Source: JACDBE01 sp963714055 (GTDB lineage Bacteria > Actinomycetota > Acidimicrobiia > Spongiisociales > UBA5794). From it: 64,000 nucleotides of DNA. The stretch spans positions 1,736,001 through 1,800,000 of the forward strand of contig OY970227.1 of the NCBI GenBank assembly GCA_963714055.1, in the 5' to 3' direction. The notes beneath the pieces were generated by a model. The model was given only the letters and a program-made list of their open reading frames with translations. It ran no database searches and had not been told where the DNA came from. Positions 51,058-59,661 of the stretch are shown piece by piece. The first letter of the stretch is position 1, and the number at the start of each line of letters is the position of its first letter. Position numbers and translations under genes: made by a program.

Positions 51058-51630
51058 ATGATCTTCTCCGATCGCACCATCCGTGAGTCGATCGCGTCGG
51101 GTCGGATCGTCATCGACCCCTTCGAGCCGTCCATGGTGCAGCCGTCGAGCATCGACCTTCGCTGCGGCTCGGTCTTCCGGGTCTTCGAGAACCACCGCTA
51201 CCCGCTCATCGACCCCAAGGCCGACCAGCCCGACCTGACCAGCGCGGTCGAGGCCGCCACCGGCGAGCCGTTCATCCTCCACCCCGGCGAGTTCGTGCTC
51301 GGGTCGACGCTGGAATCGGTGGGCCTGGGTGACGACGTGGTGGCCAGGCTCGAGGGCAAGTCGAGCCTCGGCCGGCTCGGGCTGCTGATCCACTCCACCG
51401 CCGGGTTCATCGACCCCGGGTTCGTCGGCCAGGTGACCCTGGAGCTGTCCAACGTCGCCAACCTGCCCATCGCCATCTACCCGGGGATGAAGATCGGCCA
51501 GGTGTCGTTCTACGAGTTGAGCACCGCCGCCGAGCACCCATACGGCTCGGCGGGAACCGGCTCCAAGTACCAGGGCCAGAGCGGCCCCACCCCGAGCCGG
51601 GTCCACGAGGACTTCACCACCACCCCGTGA
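51058..51630 (+). CDS. dcd: dCTP deaminase
   Basis: A 190-residue enzyme that makes dUTP from dCTP (in actinobacteria it may also cleave to dUMP). It shows VQPSSIDLRCGSVF, LEGKSSLGRLGLLIHSTAGFIDPGF with the catalytic region, TLELSNVANLPI, GMKIGQVSF and the C-terminal KYQGQSGPTPSR. ATG at 51058. It is a housekeeping gene that stands alone, converging on the sensor gene. Confidence 0.93.
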   Translation: MIFSDRTIRESIASGRIVIDPFEPSMVQPSSIDLRCGSVFRVFENHRYPLIDPKADQPDLTSAVEAATGEPFILHPGEFVLGSTLESVGLGDDVVARLEGKSSLGRLGLLIHSTAGFIDPGFVGQVTLELSNVANLPIAIYPGMKIGQVSFYELSTAAEHPYGSAGTGSKYQGQSGPTPSRVHEDFTTTP

Positions 51631-51646
51631 CGGTCGGCACGGAGCG

Positions 51647-53590
51647 TCACCCTTCGCCTACACCCGCCTCCAGGCGGTCGACGATGCCCTGGATCTCCTC
51701 CACCACCAGCTCGGGCCGTACCCACAGGATCCGCTCCATGGCCGCGCCGTCGGCCACCACGCTGCGGGAGTCCGTCGACAGCGAGGCGTAGAAAGCCAGC
51801 CCGTCCTGCCAGTAGGCGTTCACCTCCTCCGCCACGGCGTCGCCGGCATAGTCGCGCATGCCCTGGCTCAGGTAGGTCGTCTCGGGGTCCTGGCCGATCA
51901 CCACCAGCGGCGCCGAACCGAGGTCCCCCAGCGCGGCGGACGCCTCCTCGTCGAGGTCCGGCCAGGGCGGGTGCGCGCTGGTATCCGGCACCACCCCAAC
52001 GAGGAAGTCCTGGAAGCCGATCGGCATCGGGTCGACCAGCACCATGCCGGCGACGTCCACGCCGGAGTCGGCGAACAACCGGGTCGAGTGGACGCCGTCG
52101 CCGTTGGCCACCAGCAGGTACGGCCCGTCGAGCCCTGCCGTTTCCAGCGCCTCGGTCAGGTCGGCGGCACGCTCCTCCGGCGGGGGGATGCTCTCTCGCC
52201 CGACGTAGCCGTGGCTGCACGCCATCAGCCCGTCCTCACCGAGCATGGCTTGCACGACCGACCACGAGCCGTACTCGATCCAGCCCATCGCATCGAGGAT
52301 CACCGTGGCCGGGCCGTCGTACGATCCCGGTTCGGCTCGAAGCGCGGCGACGGCCTCATCGTCGAGCCCACCAACGGTGCACAGAAGTCGGTGCCCGTCA
52401 ACGGTCTGGTCGACGACCCGGTCGGCCTCGGGGAGTAGCTCGGCGTCCGGGTCCATCCTGAGCAACGCCCCTGGGTGGTACAGGGGGACCCACAACGACC
52501 CGGCTGTGTCCACCATCCCTCCAGGCTTCCCGGGCAGTGGGTAGCCGGCGAATTCCAGGGTCTCCGGATCGATCCGGGTGACGACGTGGTCCGAGATGGA
52601 CGTCACCCACAGGGACCCACCGCTCTCCTCCATGGAGAGCAGGCCGCCGGGCAGCGCCACCGGCACGGCCTCTCCCGATTCGACGTCGAGGCGCACCACC
52701 CCGCTGCCATCTGCTTGATCGCCACCCTGGAGCAGCCAGAGATAACCGCCCGCTTCGGTGACCATCCGGATCTCGTCGGCGGTCGGCAGCGGGGCGACGC
52801 CGAGGTCGATGCCGATTTCGCCGATGATCCCGCTCTCGTCGATGCTCGACAGGATGTCATCGCTGTCGGGGCGCACCTGCCACAGATATCCGAGGCCCTC
52901 CCCCTTCAACGCACCCTCCTGGATGTCCAGTACCTCTCCCTCGGCCGAGATCTGGCGGATCACACCGCCGGCGCTCACCCAGAGCCGGTCACCGAACCAG
53001 TGAACCCGAGGATATGGCGGCATGTCGGCGTCGAGCGGGATGGTCAGGTCCACCGCTCCTTCCTCGGGGTCGAAGCGGAGCACCTCGCCGCCGTCGTCGA
53101 GACCCGTCAGCCACACGTAGCCGCCACCCACTGCCACACCTTCGGCCCACGGCTCGATGGGATACCGGCCGACGACGCTTTCCGTGGCGGTGTCCACCCG
53201 CACCAGCTCGTTCATGGCGGCGCTCATCACCCAGACGGTGTCGCCGTTGGCAGCCACGGTCCGCAGCCCGCCGCCACCGATGTCGACGGCGGCCTCGATG
53301 CCGGGGAGCTCGACCAGGTCGGCTCCGCCCACCAGATTGGCGACCTGCTGTCCGTCGTCGACAGCCGGGTCGTCGCGGAGGAGGATCAATGGAGCGAGGA
53401 CGGCGGCCACGGCGACGAACGACACCATCGCCGCCACCAGCGGGCGTCGGAGCAGGCCCGGTGTCGGCCGGCGTGTCGGTTCGCCCTCGCCGGCGATCCG
53501 CCGGTCGACTTCGGCGCGCAGCCGGTCGGCGGGCACCGTGAGGTCGGCGGCGGGGTCGGCCGTGGTCAGCAGGTCCAACGGGTCGGTCAT
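51647..53590 (-). CDS. ECF-associated membrane sensor: beta-propeller plus pseudo-hydrolase
   Basis: A 647-residue protein overlapping the ECF sigma gene by four bases. Residues 1-50 are a short cytoplasmic part without the HxxxCxxC zinc motif; 51-71 form one membrane helix; about 95-385 are a Vgb-like beta-propeller (repeats with VWVMSAAMNELVRVD, YVWLTGLDD, LWVTSISDHVV); 395-645 form an alpha/beta-hydrolase fold. The nucleophile elbow reads VANGDGVHS (residues 494-502), with Gly in place of the catalytic Ser. I infer an anti-sigma-like sensor with an extracellular ligand domain. The architecture is unusual. Confidence 0.75.
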   Translation of the reverse strand: MTDPLDLLTTADPAADLTVPADRLRAEVDRRIAGEGEPTRRPTPGLLRRPLVAAMVSFVAVAAVLAPLILLRDDPAVDDGQQVANLVGGADLVELPGIEAAVDIGGGGLRTVAANGDTVWVMSAAMNELVRVDTATESVVGRYPIEPWAEGVAVGGGYVWLTGLDDGGEVLRFDPEEGAVDLTIPLDADMPPYPRVHWFGDRLWVSAGGVIRQISAEGEVLDIQEGALKGEGLGYLWQVRPDSDDILSSIDESGIIGEIGIDLGVAPLPTADEIRMVTEAGGYLWLLQGGDQADGSGVVRLDVESGEAVPVALPGGLLSMEESGGSLWVTSISDHVVTRIDPETLEFAGYPLPGKPGGMVDTAGSLWVPLYHPGALLRMDPDAELLPEADRVVDQTVDGHRLLCTVGGLDDEAVAALRAEPGSYDGPATVILDAMGWIEYGSWSVVQAMLGEDGLMACSHGYVGRESIPPPEERAADLTEALETAGLDGPYLLVANGDGVHSTRLFADSGVDVAGMVLVDPMPIGFQDFLVGVVPDTSAHPPWPDLDEEASAALGDLGSAPLVVIGQDPETTYLSQGMRDYAGDAVAEEVNAYWQDGLAFYASLSTDSRSVVADGAAMERILWVRPELVVEEIQGIVDRLEAGVGEG

Positions 53591-54144
53591 GACGGCTTCT
53601 CCTCCGGATCACTGGCCAAGTTGGAATCACGTTCGAGGTGGGAGCGCAGCCGCGACCGGGCGCGCAACAGCCTCTGGTCGAGGGCGTTCTCCTTGATCCC
53701 CAGGATCTGCGAGGCCTCCCTCCTGGAGAGCTGGTCCCACGCCACCATCATCAGGAGCTCGCGATCGGTTCGACTGAGCGCGCCGAGGGCGCGGAGCACC
53801 GCGTCCGATCTCGGATCGGTGGGGTCCCCGTCCGCTTGCGCGGCATTTGGGGCGGCCGCCAGACGGGCGACGAGTCGGCCCCGCCGGGCGCGGCTCCGGT
53901 ACTGGTTCCCCACTGTCTTGTAGGCGACGCCGAGCAGCCATGCCCGGGAGGCGTCTTCCGGTACCGCGTCGAGCCGTCGCCAGGCCACGGCGAAGACCTC
54001 GGCGGCGGCATCCTCGGCGTCGGGGCGGCCCAGTCGGCGCACGCAGTAGCGGTAGACATCGGCGTGGTGCTGCTTGAAGAGTGCGTCGAAGCGCTCGGCC
54101 GTATCCACCTTCTCATCAACGCTACCGATCACGGTCGTCGCCAC
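53587..54144 (-). CDS. ECF RNA polymerase sigma factor
   Basis: A 185-residue sigma-70 family protein. Region 2 is FDALFKQHHADVYRYCVRR with DAEDAAAEVFAVAWRRL; region 4 is LSRTDRELLMMVAWDQLSRREASQILGI and NALDQRLLRARSRLR. The ATG is at 54144. The membrane sensor gene overlaps its stop by four bases, a common arrangement for sigma/anti-sigma pairs. No ECF group can be named from sequence alone. Confidence 0.9.
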   Translation of the reverse strand: MATTVIGSVDEKVDTAERFDALFKQHHADVYRYCVRRLGRPDAEDAAAEVFAVAWRRLDAVPEDASRAWLLGVAYKTVGNQYRSRARRGRLVARLAAAPNAAQADGDPTDPRSDAVLRALGALSRTDRELLMMVAWDQLSRREASQILGIKENALDQRLLRARSRLRSHLERDSNLASDPEEKPS

Positions 54145-54302
54145 CTCTGTCCACTGCCCCTAGGTGTCCCGGAAGGGCAGTTCTCTTACAGGTGCCCGCA
54201 GGACGCCCACAGGCGGCTGGTAACCTCGCGCCCAATGTCAGCTCACGTCGCCGCCCCAGGAGCGGGACGTAACGGCCACGACCCCAGGACCCGATCCTCC
54301 CG

Positions 54303-55376
54303 ATGACACCACTGCTGGCCGCCGCCGAGTCGGGGCCTGCCAACTTCGTCAGCCTCGACGTCGAGCTCTGGCAATGGGGCGTCCTGCTCGGCCTGATCGT
54401 CGCCCTGCTGCTGGTGGACCTCCTGGTCTTCCACCGCGAGGCGCACGAGATCGACACCCGGGAGGCGGCCATCGAGTCGGCCGCCTGGATCTCGATCGGT
54501 CTGCTCTTCGCCCTGGTCGTGTGGTGGTGGTTCGGGATCGCCGCCACCGGCGAGTATGTCGCCGGCTACCTCATCGAGAAGAGCCTCAGCGTCGACAACG
54601 TGTTCGTGTGGGCGCTGATCATGAGCTACTTCCGGGTGCCCCGGATGTACCAGCACCGGGTGCTGTTCTGGGGGATCTTCGGCGCCCTGGTCATGCGGGC
54701 CATCTTCATCTTCCTCGGCGTTGCGCTGATCGAGCGGTTCGACTGGATCCTGTATGTCTTCGGCGCCTTCCTGCTGTTCACCGCGGGGCGGATGATGTTC
54801 GGCAACTCCCAGCACGTCGACCCCGGCAACAGCAGGTTCCTCAGGGTCGTCAACCGGGTCATCCCGTCGACCGACAAGCTCGACGGCCCGCACCTCTTCA
54901 CCCGGATCGACGGGCGGCTCCTCGCCACGCCGCTGTTCGCCGTCCTCCTGCTGGTCGAGGTCACCGATGTGATCTTCGCCGTCGACAGCGTGCCCGCGGT
55001 GCTCGCCATCAGCCACGAGCCCTTCATCGTCTTCTCCTCGAACGCATTCGCCATCCTCGGGCTCAGGGCGCTCTACTTCCTGCTCGCCGACATGCACAAC
55101 CGCTTCCGCTACCTCCAGGAGGGGTTGGCCATCATTCTCGCCTTCGTCGGCGTGAAGATGATCATCGCCGAGTGGTACCACATCCCGGTGTGGGCGTCGC
55201 TGCTCTTCATCGCGCTCGTCCTGACCGTGTCGATCGTGCTGTCGCTGCGCGCCGAGCGGAACGGGGACGCGCCCGGGGCCGGATCTACCGCGGGACCTGC
55301 GGCGCCCGGCGATGAGCCCGTCGACGAAGAGCAGGACCGCCGCGTCGAGGAGCCGGTGCCCACCGACGAGCCGTGA
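54303..55376 (+). CDS. TerC/Alx-family membrane protein
   Basis: A 357-residue protein with about eight to nine helices. Signature segments are EKSLSVDNVFVWALIMSYF and EVTDVIFAVDSVPAVLAI, each with the acidic residues linked to metal ion transport in TerC/Alx/MntX proteins. The C-terminal 45 residues are soluble and acidic. Members have roles in manganese or tellurite resistance. I found no yybP-ykoY riboswitch in the 158 bp upstream. Confidence 0.9.
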   Translation: MTPLLAAAESGPANFVSLDVELWQWGVLLGLIVALLLVDLLVFHREAHEIDTREAAIESAAWISIGLLFALVVWWWFGIAATGEYVAGYLIEKSLSVDNVFVWALIMSYFRVPRMYQHRVLFWGIFGALVMRAIFIFLGVALIERFDWILYVFGAFLLFTAGRMMFGNSQHVDPGNSRFLRVVNRVIPSTDKLDGPHLFTRIDGRLLATPLFAVLLLVEVTDVIFAVDSVPAVLAISHEPFIVFSSNAFAILGLRALYFLLADMHNRFRYLQEGLAIILAFVGVKMIIAEWYHIPVWASLLFIALVLTVSIVLSLRAERNGDAPGAGSTAGPAAPGDEPVDEEQDRRVEEPVPTDEP

Positions 55377-55392
55377 GCCGGCCCCGGTGGTC

Positions 55393-55872
55393 TCACCGCG
55401 GGTGGGTCTCCCTCCAGTAGCGGTACTCGTCGGCGAACCCGAGGGCCACCAACGGGACGAGCCCACCGGCGAAGACCCCCGCAGGCGTGGCCACCAACAG
55501 CAGCCCGAAGACATAGGCGGCGCTCAAGGCGACGGCGATCAACCGGTACCGCATCAGGTCGTAGAGCGGCGCCTGGTTGAGGGTGATGGCGCCGCCGGCG
55601 GCGAACCCTGCCGACGCTCCGAGCACCGGGGACAGGAGGCCGAGGCCGAGGCCGATCACCAGCAGCAGCCCCATGGCGTACAGCACGTGGCGCGGCGCCT
55701 TCGGGTTCTGCGACACGAATCCAACCGCCACGAAGACGAATGGCGCCACCGCCAGGCCCATCCCCACCAACGGGACGTCGATCGCCGGCGGGGCGCCCTC
55801 CGGAACGGCAAAGGCCCGCGCGTACGGGAAGTAGCTGAACATCATCACCACCGTGCCGATGGCGATGGCCAA
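55393..55872 (-). CDS. Membrane protein of unknown function after sugar importer
   Basis: A 159-residue protein with four or five helices (MMFSYFPYARAFAV, VGMGLAVAPFVFVAVGF, VLYAMGLLLVIGLGLGLL, AYVFGLLLVATPAGVFAGG). The TTG at 55872 is used as start. Upstream in-frame codons read RLSAIDEDTVDQYRKRNW and look coding, but no ATG, GTG or TTG precedes them before a stop or the permease gene. The true start may be non-standard. It follows the permease operon by 58 bp. Confidence 0.6.
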   Translation of the reverse strand: MAIAIGTVVMMFSYFPYARAFAVPEGAPPAIDVPLVGMGLAVAPFVFVAVGFVSQNPKAPRHVLYAMGLLLVIGLGLGLLSPVLGASAGFAAGGAITLNQAPLYDLMRYRLIAVALSAAYVFGLLLVATPAGVFAGGLVPLVALGFADEYRYWRETHPR

Positions 55873-55930
55873 CCAGTTCCGCTTCCGGTACTGGTCGACA
55901 GTGTCCTCGTCGATGGCCGAGAGCCGCCCC

Positions 55931-56824
55931 TCAGCCCTTGACCGAGCCGGCGGTGAGCCCTCGCACGAAGTACCGCTGCAGGGAGAAGAACACCACCATG
56001 GGGAGCACCATCGAGACGAATGCCGCCGCCGGGAGCAGGTTGAGGGCGCCCTCGCCGCGGCCCGCCAGCTGGGCCAGCTCGACGGTGAGCACCGCCACGT
56101 CCGGGTCGATGCCCAGGAAGACCAGCGCCACCAGGTAGTCGTTCCACACCCAGAGGAACTGGAAGATGGCGAACGACGCCAGCACCGGCACCGACAGCGG
56201 GACGATCAGCCTGGTGAAGATGGTGAAGTGGTCGGCTCCGTCGATCTTGGCCGACTCGATGATCGACGCCGGCAAAGACCCCATGTAGTTGCGTAACAGG
56301 TAGACCGCCAGCGGCAACCCGAAACCGGCGTGGGCCAGCCACACCGCCGGGAACGTCCCATTGAGGTCGAAGCTCGTATAGATGCGCAGGATGGGGATGA
56401 GGGCCATCTGCAGCGGCACCACCATCAACCCGACGATGACCACGAAGATGATGTTCCGACCGGGGAACTCCATCCAGGCGAAGGCGTAGGCGGCGAAGGC
56501 GGCGATGGTGATCGGGATGACTACCGCCGGGATGGTCACCGCCAGCGTGTTGGCGAAGGCGTTGGCGAAGCCCTGGTCCAAGACCACCCGGTAGTTCTCC
56601 AGGGTCCAGGTGGCCGAGTCGAAGATCTCCCCGAACACCGTCCACCAGCCCGATCGCCGGATGTCGGAAGGGTCGCGGAACGAGTTGACGAGCAGCCCGA
56701 TGGAGGGGAGCGTCCACAGGATGACGATGACCCAGACGGTGAGATAGATGGGGAAGCGCGACGGCTTCTTGGTCGTCGGCACCGGTGGGGCGACCGTGGT
56801 GGCCGGGGCTTCGACGGCCGTCAT
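55931..56824 (-). CDS. Carbohydrate ABC importer permease, MalG type
   Basis: A 297-residue CUT1-type permease with six helices. The coupling loop is ESAKIDGADHFTIFTRLIVPLSVPV (EAA motif). It also reads LQMALIPILRIYTSF and GLPLAVYLLRNYMGSLP. The ATG overlaps the stop of the first permease gene (ATGA). It belongs to the operon that begins with the binding protein at 59444. Confidence 0.9.
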   Translation of the reverse strand: MTAVEAPATTVAPPVPTTKKPSRFPIYLTVWVIVILWTLPSIGLLVNSFRDPSDIRRSGWWTVFGEIFDSATWTLENYRVVLDQGFANAFANTLAVTIPAVVIPITIAAFAAYAFAWMEFPGRNIIFVVIVGLMVVPLQMALIPILRIYTSFDLNGTFPAVWLAHAGFGLPLAVYLLRNYMGSLPASIIESAKIDGADHFTIFTRLIVPLSVPVLASFAIFQFLWVWNDYLVALVFLGIDPDVAVLTVELAQLAGRGEGALNLLPAAAFVSMVLPMVVFFSLQRYFVRGLTAGSVKG

Positions 56825-57978
56825 CGCATCGCCTCCTGGGCGCGGAACCGCTTGACGTTGATGATCAGGATGGGGACGACGGCGATGAAGAGCACCACGG
56901 CCAAGGCGGCGCCGATCCCGTTGTTGCTGTTGTCGAAGAACTCCGTCACCATCTGGCTGGCCACCACCTGGGTGTTGTCCCGCCCCCCGGTCATCACGTA
57001 CACGATGTCGAAGACCTTCCACACGGTGATGACCGTGGTGGTCCACACCACCACCACCGTCGACGAGATCGAGGGCAGGACGATCCGGCGGAACGCCTGC
57101 CACTCCGTGGCCCCGTCGATCCGGGCCGCCTCCAGCAACTCGTCGGGCACCGATTTGATCGCCGACGAGAGGATGACCATGCAGAAACCGGTCTGTAGCC
57201 AGATCAGGATGACCATCAGGAACAGGTTGTTCCATGGGGTCAGGGCGAGCACATCCGTGGCGCCATTACCGAAAGAGGTGATGATGCCGTTGATCAGACC
57301 GATCTGCTCGCCGAAGCCCTCGGCGCGGAAGCTGTAGACGAACCTCCACACCACGGACGCTCCGACGAAGGAGATCGCCATGGGCAGGAAGATCAGCGAC
57401 TTCGAGAACGACTCGGTGCGTCGCGACAGCTTGTCGGCCAGGGTGGCGAAGGAGAGGCCGATGAGGACGGCAGCGGCGGGAACCACCAGGACCCAGACGA
57501 AGCTGTTGCGGATCGCTACCAGGAAGGTGCTCTCGGTGAAGATCCGCTCGTAGTTGGCCAACCCGACCCATTCGGTCGAGCTGGAGTTCCGGAAGCTGGT
57601 GATCGTCGTGTTCACCGCTGGGTACACCAGGTAGAAGGCGAGCAGGGCGACCGCAGGTCCGGCGAACACGAAGGGACGTACCGCCGCCGCCGCCTTCGAT
57701 GGCAGCGTGTTGGTGAGCCGGTCCATGCCCCAATAGAGCGCCCAGATCCCGGCGACGCCCACCACGACGGCGACGATGACCTGCAGCGCCTTGTTGGCGT
57801 TCTCGCTCTTCAGGAACCCGAACGTGAAGAAGAAGGCGACGAGGACGGCGGGGAGGACGAGGGCGGCGCCGATACGGAGCAGCCAGACGGTGAACCCGCT
57901 CGCCTGCTCTTCGTGGACGACCGGCTGCGGCGGCCCACCCATCTCCTCTTCGAGCAGCGGCGGCGTCACTCCCGCCAT
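56821..57978 (-). CDS. Carbohydrate ABC importer permease, MalF type
   Basis: A 385-residue CUT1-type permease. Two extra N-terminal helices precede the core (residues about 34-85), as in AglF-like and related permeases. The coupling loop is LLEAARIDGATEWQAFRRIVLPSIS. Cytoplasmic start MAGVTPPLLEEEMGG. The binding-protein gene lies 95 bp upstream with a stem-loop in between. No ATPase gene is in the operon, so it probably uses a shared MsiK-like ATPase. Confidence 0.9.
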   Translation of the reverse strand: MAGVTPPLLEEEMGGPPQPVVHEEQASGFTVWLLRIGAALVLPAVLVAFFFTFGFLKSENANKALQVIVAVVVGVAGIWALYWGMDRLTNTLPSKAAAAVRPFVFAGPAVALLAFYLVYPAVNTTITSFRNSSSTEWVGLANYERIFTESTFLVAIRNSFVWVLVVPAAAVLIGLSFATLADKLSRRTESFSKSLIFLPMAISFVGASVVWRFVYSFRAEGFGEQIGLINGIITSFGNGATDVLALTPWNNLFLMVILIWLQTGFCMVILSSAIKSVPDELLEAARIDGATEWQAFRRIVLPSISSTVVVVWTTTVITVWKVFDIVYVMTGGRDNTQVVASQMVTEFFDNSNNGIGAALAVVLFIAVVPILIINVKRFRAQEAMR

Positions 57979-58017
57979 CGGACCTCCCTCGGTGAAGGTC
58001 TGCTCACCCTAGCAACG

Positions 58018-58047
58018 GGAGGGGGCGGCCCGCAGGCCGCCCCCTCC
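58018..58047 (-). terminator. Stem-loop between binding-protein and permease genes
   Basis: GGAGGGGGCGGCC-CGCA-GGCCGCCCCCTCC is a perfect 13-bp stem with a four-base loop. It has no T-run, so it is more likely a partial terminator or messenger-stabilising hairpin that lets the binding protein be made in excess over the permeases, a common layout in sugar ABC operons. Confidence 0.75.
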
Positions 58048-58073
58048 GATAGTTCGCGTCTGTCGATCGGTGG

Positions 58074-59444
58074 TCAGGAAGCCGGCCAGGCGGCCTGGAT
58101 GGCTTCGGTGACCTCGGCAGTTGACGTGCCCTGGGCGAAGGTGACCATGCCGTCCCAGAACGACCGCTGCCCGACCTCGGGGGGCATCAGGTCCGAGGCG
58201 TCGAACACGAAGGTGTTCGAGCCGAGCGCCTCGGTGATGGTCTCGGCGAAGGCGATGGCGGCTTCGGTCTCGTAGCAGTTGGGGTCCACGTCCTTGTGAC
58301 CGGGCAGCCGCTGAACACCGGGGACGCCGTGGCCGCCGTGCTCGGCGATGCCGCCACCGGTCTCCGAGGCGAGGGTGCACAGCCACTCAGGAGTGATCCA
58401 GTCCATCACCGCCTGGACATTGGCCGGCTCGTCGTTGAACACGATCAGGGTGTCGCCACCGCCCATGGCGCCGCCGTTGCCGTCGATGGTCGGGAACGGG
58501 AAGACGGCGATCTCGGCGTCCTCACCCTCCTCGAATTCGGGCATGTCGGCGAACACGTTGGCGATGAACGAGCCCTGCTTCAGCATCAGGCAGCCCGGTG
58601 GGTCCTGGAACAGCGGCCCGGGCGAGTCGTCGACGTTGATCGACGGCACGTTCTCGGCGCCGCCGAGCACGAAGCCCTCACCGTGCAGGATCTCACCGAA
58701 GGCGTCGAACGCCTGGGTGATCTGCGGGTCGGTGAAGGGGACCTCACCCTGGTACCACTGGGTGTACACGTCGGCACCGACCTGGCGCACCACGATGTCC
58801 TCGATCCAGTCGGTTCCCGCCCAACCGGTAGCGGTGCCCGCCTCGAAGCCGAAGCACCACGGGGTCATCCCGTCAGCGACGATCTGCTCGGACAACGCCA
58901 CCAGGTCCTCATAGGTCTCGGGAACCTCGTAGCCGTTCTCCTCGAACGTCGGCTGGTGGTAGAAGACGGTCGACTTGAAGTTCGGGAACCACGGGATGCC
59001 GTAGTGGCTCCCGTCCTCACACAGTCCCAGGTCCATCCAGAACTTGCCGTGGTTCGCCTCCATCTCCGCGATGTCGAAGCCCATGTCCTCCAGCGACGCC
59101 AGGTGGCCCTCGCCGGCGTACACGCAGATCGACGCCGGCTGCGGCACGAATGCCACATCGGGCGGATCGTTCCCTTCGACCCGGATCTGCAACTGGGTCT
59201 CGAAGTCGTCCGACCCGGTGTAGCTGATGTCCGAGCCGGTCTCTGTGTTGTACGCCTCGATGAACCCGGTCATGGCGTCACCCTCTACCCCGGTCGGGGC
59301 GCCAAAGAGGGTGAACTCGGCGGGTTCGCCGCCGCCGGTGTCACCGCCGGTGTCACCGCCGGCGTCGTCGTCGTCGTCACCGCCACAAGCCGCGGCTACC
59401 AGCGCCAGCAGCATCAAGGCGATCAACCATCGCAAGCTGCGCAT
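58074..59444 (-). CDS. Carbohydrate ABC importer substrate-binding lipoprotein
   Basis: A 456-residue CUT1-type binding protein of the AglE-like branch. ATG behind AAGGGAGA. The signal peptide ends LVAAAC near residue 18, followed by an Asp/Gly-rich linker. The mature part shows EYNTETGSDISYTGSDDFETQL, KFWMDLGLCEDGSHYGIPWFPN, GWAGTDWIEDIVVRQVG and QGSFIANVFADM. Substrate is probably an alpha-glucoside or similar sugar. It is the first gene of the operon with two permeases. Confidence 0.88.
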   Translation of the reverse strand: MRSLRWLIALMLLALVAAACGGDDDDDAGGDTGGDTGGGEPAEFTLFGAPTGVEGDAMTGFIEAYNTETGSDISYTGSDDFETQLQIRVEGNDPPDVAFVPQPASICVYAGEGHLASLEDMGFDIAEMEANHGKFWMDLGLCEDGSHYGIPWFPNFKSTVFYHQPTFEENGYEVPETYEDLVALSEQIVADGMTPWCFGFEAGTATGWAGTDWIEDIVVRQVGADVYTQWYQGEVPFTDPQITQAFDAFGEILHGEGFVLGGAENVPSINVDDSPGPLFQDPPGCLMLKQGSFIANVFADMPEFEEGEDAEIAVFPFPTIDGNGGAMGGGDTLIVFNDEPANVQAVMDWITPEWLCTLASETGGGIAEHGGHGVPGVQRLPGHKDVDPNCYETEAAIAFAETITEALGSNTFVFDASDLMPPEVGQRSFWDGMVTFAQGTSTAEVTEAIQAAWPAS

Positions 59445-59661
59445 CGTGAATGTCTCCCTTCGGAGCAGTCTTTTGAACGTCATAGATCGGGTGGCGCCAG
59501 GCCGGCGCAACCTCGATGCACCCTACTGCGCTCTCCCGACCGCGTACAACAGCCGATCCGGTTGGCCGGGCAGCGTCGCCGGGGACATCCGCCGGGCGAC
59601 GCCCGAAGACGTGGCCGAAGTTGCCGGCTGATCACCGGGTTCCTGCTCCGGGTCTGCCGGC

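Noticed and set aside
54145..54302. yybP-ykoY manganese riboswitch before terC
   Set aside because: The conserved loops of that riboswitch could not be found in the 158 bp.
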